Origin: Piscinibacter sp.
GTDB lineage: Bacteria; Pseudomonadota; Gammaproteobacteria; Burkholderiales; Burkholderiaceae_C
Reading direction: 5' to 3'
Length of the DNA stretch: 57,178 nt
Assembly (NCBI GenBank): GCA_019635485.1
Contig: JAHBZL010000035.1
Span: 1 to 57,178 of the forward strand
The position numbers and the translations under genes were made by a program. The notes beneath the pieces were generated by a model. That model saw nothing but the letters and a program-made list of their open reading frames with translations. It was not told the origin of the DNA and searched no databases. Positions 52,562 to 57,178 of the stretch are shown piece after piece; position 1 is the stretch's first letter; every line of letters begins with the position of its first letter.

Positions 52562-52930
52562 ATGACCACGCTGCGCCTCGCGCTGGGCGCCGCGCTGCTC
52601 GCGGTCGTCGTGCTGCCGGCTGCGGCGGCCGACGACGAGCAGGCCTTCCCGCGCTTCGCCGACGACCGCGGCGACCGCGGCCGCACGGTCTGGCTCGGCA
52701 CCTGCCGCGCCTGCCACGGCGAAGGCTTCGCCGACGCGCCCGCGGTCGGCGACCGCGCCGCCTGGGCGCCGCGCGTGGCCAAGGGCAAGCCGGTGCTCTA
52801 CGAGCATGCGCTGAAGGGCTTCTTCGGCCCGGCCAGCCAGATGATGCCGCCGCGCGGCGGCAACCCGGCCCTCAGCGACGAGGAAGTGCGCCTGGCCGTC
52901 GACTACATGGTCCGACTCGTCACCCGTTGA
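52562..52930 (+). CDS. Cytochrome c5-like monohaem cytochrome
   Basis: 122 residues. A signal peptide ends AAAADDE. The haem motif is CRACH (near residue 49) and the distal Met is in QMMPPRGGNPALSDEE, the hallmark of c5/c555 cytochromes, followed by VRLAVDYMV. It is a soluble periplasmic electron carrier. It starts one base after the DUF3365 stop and is therefore in the same transcript. It could link the multihaem protein to the general respiratory chain or to a terminal reductase. Confidence 0.92.
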   Translation: MTTLRLALGAALLAVVVLPAAAADDEQAFPRFADDRGDRGRTVWLGTCRACHGEGFADAPAVGDRAAWAPRVAKGKPVLYEHALKGFFGPASQMMPPRGGNPALSDEEVRLAVDYMVRLVTR

Positions 52931-52960
52931 TCCACCCCCAACCCTGAAAGGGAACCCGCC

Positions 52961-53377
52961 ATGACCCCGCAACAGATCGCCCTCGTCCAGTCGTCCTGGC
53001 AGAAGGTCGTGCCGATCAAGGAGAAGGCCGCCGAGCTGTTCTACGGCAAGCTGTTCGAGCTCGACCCCACGCTGAAGCCGCTCTTCAAGGGCGACATGAC
53101 CGAGCAGGGCCGCAAGCTGATGGGCATCATCAACACCGCCGTCGGCAGCCTGACCAACCTGGGCGCGATCGTCCCGGCCGTGCAGGAGATGGGCAAGCGC
53201 CACGTCGGCTACGGCGTCAAGGACGCGCACTACGACACGGTGGCCGCCGCGCTGCTGTGGACGCTGGGCGCCGGCCTGGGCGACGCCTTCACCGACGAGG
53301 TGAAGGCCGCCTGGACCGAGACCTACGTGACGCTGGCCACCGTGATGAAGCAGGCCGCCGCGACCGTGCCGGCCTGA
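52961..53377 (+). CDS. Single-domain bacterial globin (Vitreoscilla type)
   Basis: 138 residues, one globin domain with no reductase part. The proximal haem ligand is His81 in KRHVGYGVKDAHY, matching Vitreoscilla haemoglobin His85 by context, and the distal position is probably Gln49. It is cytoplasmic (no signal). Such globins bind O2 or NO and can act as NO dioxygenases with an external reductase; the cluster's first gene offers an FAD/NAD(P)H candidate. AAAGGG lies seven bases before the ATG. It is the last gene of the cluster, 30 bases after the cytochrome c5 gene. Confidence 0.93.
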   Translation: MTPQQIALVQSSWQKVVPIKEKAAELFYGKLFELDPTLKPLFKGDMTEQGRKLMGIINTAVGSLTNLGAIVPAVQEMGKRHVGYGVKDAHYDTVAAALLWTLGAGLGDAFTDEVKAAWTETYVTLATVMKQAAATVPA

Positions 53378-53385
53378 GCGCCCGC

Positions 53386-53402
53386 GCCGGGCTCAGCCCG
53401 GC
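53386..53402. terminator. Bidirectional terminator-like hairpin between globin and GNAT
   Basis: A 7-bp perfect stem (53386-53392 with 53396-53402) has a 3-base loop. The loop, TCA, is exactly the stop codon of the minus-strand GNAT gene, so the element lies at the 3' ends of two convergent transcripts. It has no T-tract. Confidence 0.45.
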
Positions 53403-53904
53403 GGCTCGAGCCCGAGGGCGACGCGCGCGTCGTACTCGCGGTCGAGCAGCGACATCACGATCAGCGAGTCGTAGCCGTCGCCGACGCGCACGCTCTCCCG
53501 CAGCCGGCCTTCCTCGACGAAGCCCTCGCTGCGGTAGAGCGCGAACGCGCGCGTGTTCAGCGTCTTGACGTCGAGCCAGAAGCGGTGCGCGTGCAGGTCG
53601 CGGAACGCCATCTGCTTGAGCAGGCGCACGCAGGCGCGGCCGAGGCCCTGGCCCTTGTCCTGCAGCACGATGCGCTTGAGTTCGATGCTGCGGTGCGGGT
53701 TGCGGCAGCCCTGCAGGATCACGAAGCCGGTGCGGTCGTCCTGCGCCCCGCCCTCGACGATGAAGTGGCGGAAGTCCGGGAAGCGCACCGCCCCCTCGTG
53801 CTGCGTGCGGTCCCAGGGCGTGATGAACGGCAGGTTGCGGCTGTCGGTCTCGACCCCGATCACGAAGTCGAGGTCCGACAGCATCGTCGGGCGCAGCCGC
53901 AGCG

Positions 53905-53908
<4 letters not shown>
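53393..53908 (-). CDS. GNAT family N-acetyltransferase
   Basis: 171 residues. LRLRPTMLSDLDFV is a typical first strand and helix of GNAT enzymes; IELKRIVLQDKGQGLGRACVRLL contains the acetyl-CoA pyrophosphate-binding loop (Q-x-x-G-x-G/A pattern) and HRFWLDVKTLNTRAFALYRSEGF is the RimJ-like end. GTG 53908 is used because it keeps the first strand and overlaps the parE stop; ATG 53884 is an alternative. The acceptor is unknown. It is probably cotranscribed with parE. Confidence 0.88.
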
Positions 53909-55875
<1,967 letters not shown>

Positions 55876-55883
55876 GGCGCCGG

Positions 55884-55889
55884 ATTCTA
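55884..55889 (-). promoter_or_regulatory. Candidate -10 box for parE
   Basis: On the minus strand TAGAAT is followed by eight bases and the parE ATG, without Shine-Dalgarno. It resembles the TANNNT-N6-ATG starts elsewhere in the window, although the spacing is two bases longer. Confidence 0.35.
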
Positions 55890-55931
55890 GGAGCGCCGCC
55901 GGCGCGCTCCGGGAACCCGCACCGTCGCGCC

Positions 55932-56366
55932 TCAGGCAGCCGGGGCGCCCGGCCCGGTCGGCCGCTCCTCGTCGGCCTCGCCGGCGTCGACCGCGCCACC
56001 GGACTCCGCCTCCGCCACGGTTTCCGCCTCGGCCTCGGGCGCGTCCGACGGCAACAGTTCCTCCGCGGCGGCAGCAGCCGTCGGCGAGGCTTCGAGTGCC
56101 TGCAGCGCCGCAGCGATCGTGCTGGTGCCGAGCCGGCCGAGCAGGCGTGCCACCTGTTCCTCCAGTTGCGGCCGCGTCCGGCGCAGTCGCTGCGCCAGCG
56201 CGCCCACATCCTCGCCCCGAGCCAGCATCTTCAGCAGACGCTGCGCGCGGGCGCCGGGCCGTGGCGCGTGGCCGGGCCGGCCGCCGGGGCGGCCGCCGCC
56301 GTGCACGTTCTGCGGATCGTGGCCGCTGCCATGCGCCCCAGCGGGACGATTCGAAGCTTGTCTCAT
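55932..56366 (-). CDS. Hypothetical 144-residue protein, His/Gly-rich then acidic
   Basis: GAGGAG lies six bases before the ATG, a strong ribosome-binding site, so the gene looks real. The first ~38 residues are Gly/Arg/Pro/His-rich (GGGRPGGRPGHAPRPG) and probably disordered; about 40-90 are amphipathic helices (RLLKMLARGEDVGALAQRL, QLEEQVARLLGRLG); the rest is a Glu/Ala-rich acidic tail. No signal peptide or membrane helix. It lies ten bases after the M15 peptidase gene on the same strand and likely shares its transcript. The family is not recognised. Confidence 0.7.
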   Translation of the reverse strand: MRQASNRPAGAHGSGHDPQNVHGGGRPGGRPGHAPRPGARAQRLLKMLARGEDVGALAQRLRRTRPQLEEQVARLLGRLGTSTIAAALQALEASPTAAAAAEELLPSDAPEAEAETVAEAESGGAVDAGEADEERPTGPGAPAA

Positions 56367-56376
56367 GTTCGTCTCC

Positions 56377-56835
56377 TCAGCAGTTGGTGGTCAGCCCGGA
56401 CACGTACTTGCCCTTCGAGCCGATCGACAGCAACTCGCGGCGCGGCGTCCGGCCTGGCAGCGCGAGGCCGAAGTGCACCCAGCGGCCGTATTCGTAGATG
56501 ACCTGGTCGAAGTCCGGGAACGCGTCGACGACGGCACGCGCGGTCTGCAGCACGGTGCCGTACGAGGGCACGATGAAATCGGCCGCCAGGCCCTGCATGT
56601 GCGCGCTGGTCTTGGAGCCGCCGACCGCGCTGTTCAGCGCCGGGCAGCGGTAGCCGCTGCTGATGCTGACCGGCCGGTTGCCGAGCCGGCTGCGCACACG
56701 CTCGAGCGCGCTGGCCAGCGCGCGCAGGTTGCGCAGCGCCGCGGCATCGGGCGTGTTGTCGATGCCCTCGCGGGCCGCCGTCTGGCTGATCGTGAATTCG
56801 TCGAGCGTGAAGTGGTCGGTGAGCTGTCGGGCCAT
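56377..56835 (-). CDS. M15A family D-Ala-D-Ala carboxypeptidase-like protein
   Basis: 152 residues. The zinc site of the M15/VanY group is visible: SAHMQGLAADF gives His79 and Asp86, and WVHFGL gives His121; SSGYRCPALN before it is the usual substrate-side motif. Size and lack of a signal peptide match phage-endolysin-like or cytoplasmic members. It should cleave peptide stems of peptidoglycan if it reaches the periplasm. Shine-Dalgarno AAGGAGG fits ATG 56835. The Cys at the extreme C-terminus (TTNC) is unusual. No holin, spanin or other phage gene is beside it. Confidence 0.88.
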   Translation of the reverse strand: MARQLTDHFTLDEFTISQTAAREGIDNTPDAAALRNLRALASALERVRSRLGNRPVSISSGYRCPALNSAVGGSKTSAHMQGLAADFIVPSYGTVLQTARAVVDAFPDFDQVIYEYGRWVHFGLALPGRTPRRELLSIGSKGKYVSGLTTNC

Positions 56836-57002
56836 GGTGCTTCCTCCTTGGGATGCCGGTTGGGGGGCTGCGGCGCAGCCGGGGGCTCGCCACGGGCCAC
56901 AAGGTAGGCGCGGGGTCGCATGGCGGGATCCGCGCCGCCACCCAATTCGGGCCGGTCCGGTACCCAGATCGGCCGCCGCCTGCAGCGCGGCGGGCGTTCG
57001 GC

Positions 57003-57008
57003 TAGAGT
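57003..57008 (+). promoter_or_regulatory. Candidate -10 box for leaderless MFS gene
   Basis: TAGAGT is followed by GCCCGG and the ATG at 57015, again six bases, with no Shine-Dalgarno. Confidence 0.4.
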
Positions 57009-57014
57009 GCCCGG

Positions 57015-57178
57015 ATGTCCGCCACCGTCCCCTCCCCCGCCCGCCTGTCGATGACGCAGGTGCTGATCTGCGGCGCCGCGATCGTCACGCTCTCGATGGG
57101 CATCCGCCACGGCTTCGGGCTGTGGCTGCAGCCGATCACGATGGACCGCGGCTGGTCGCGCGAGACCTTCGCGTTCGC
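57015..57178 (+). CDS. MFS transporter, N-terminal part (3' partial)
   Basis: 54 residues are visible before the window ends. After a short Ser/Pro leader the protein enters a first membrane helix (VLICGAAIVTLSMG) and continues IRHGFGLWLQPITMDRGWSRETF, a loop typical of the OxlT/NarK-side major facilitator transporters common in Burkholderiales. Substrate cannot be told from this part. It is divergent from the M15 peptidase gene across a 179-base gap. Confidence 0.8.
   Translation, partial: MSATVPSPARLSMTQVLICGAAIVTLSMGIRHGFGLWLQPITMDRGWSRETFAF

Overview
The window is very GC-rich (about 70% or more by eye) and reads as chromosome of a betaproteobacterium, most likely order Burkholderiales. 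Supporting signs are a trimeric Burkholderia/Comamonas-type porin ending in Phe, the parC/parE pair, DUF455, MarC, RidA-DsbB, and dense gene packing with frequent ATGA or TGATG stop/start overlaps. I see no tRNA, rRNA, CRISPR array, insertion sequence or integrase. Genus is not assigned.

Layout. 1-7932: end of an Ala/Pro/Lys-rich protein, Hsp33 (hslO), a gamma-carbonic anhydrase-like hexapeptide protein, an Orn/Lys/Arg decarboxylase, DUF455, an M81 (MlrC-type) peptidase, and an amino-acid ABC importer lacking its ATPase. 8089-18417: a porin with a good terminator, MarC, two tandem MalT-like LuxR regulators, then a cupin-hemerythrin pair, a diheme cytochrome c, a small lipoprotein and an 83-residue protein. 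18403-27433: MscS channel and HDAC-family deacylase on the minus strand, then a plus-strand envelope cluster MoxR-DUF58-TgpA-MltB-YbaL. 27538-28223: a Nudix-like protein whose catalytic box is lost, and a small protein.

28343-38504 is a six-gene minus-strand operon with two versions of one poorly understood peptide-ligase/peptidase module. Version one is split: circularly permuted ATP-grasp, alpha-E protein, transglutaminase-like protein. Version two is fused: a transglutaminase-amidoligase (DUF2126) protein, an ATP-grasp-alpha-E fusion, and another transglutaminase. All three transglutaminases keep Cys-His-Asp. Upstream is comEC; across a divergent gap are RidA, DsbB, a TPR-methyltransferase and an overlapping three-gene envelope operon (unknown exported protein, M48 peptidase, lipoprotein).

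48355-53377, lying between parC and parE, is the strongest candidate for an undescribed system. A near-perfect sigma-54 promoter precedes five plus-strand genes: an FAD/NAD(P)H oxidoreductase fused to a BFD-type [2Fe-2S] domain and a membrane domain with two His-X13-His helices; an anchored cytochrome with eleven haem motifs; a DUF3365 monohaem protein; a c5-like cytochrome; and a single-domain globin. The inferred path runs from cytoplasmic NAD(P)H through FAD, Fe-S and b haems across the membrane to periplasmic c haems, perhaps for nitrogen-oxide handling. The window ends with GNAT, parE, two small genes including an M15 peptidase, and the start of an MFS transporter.

A recurrent regulatory theme is a TANNNT/GATAAT box exactly six bases before the ATG, without Shine-Dalgarno, at five genes (eight bases at parE), which suggests leaderless transcripts.
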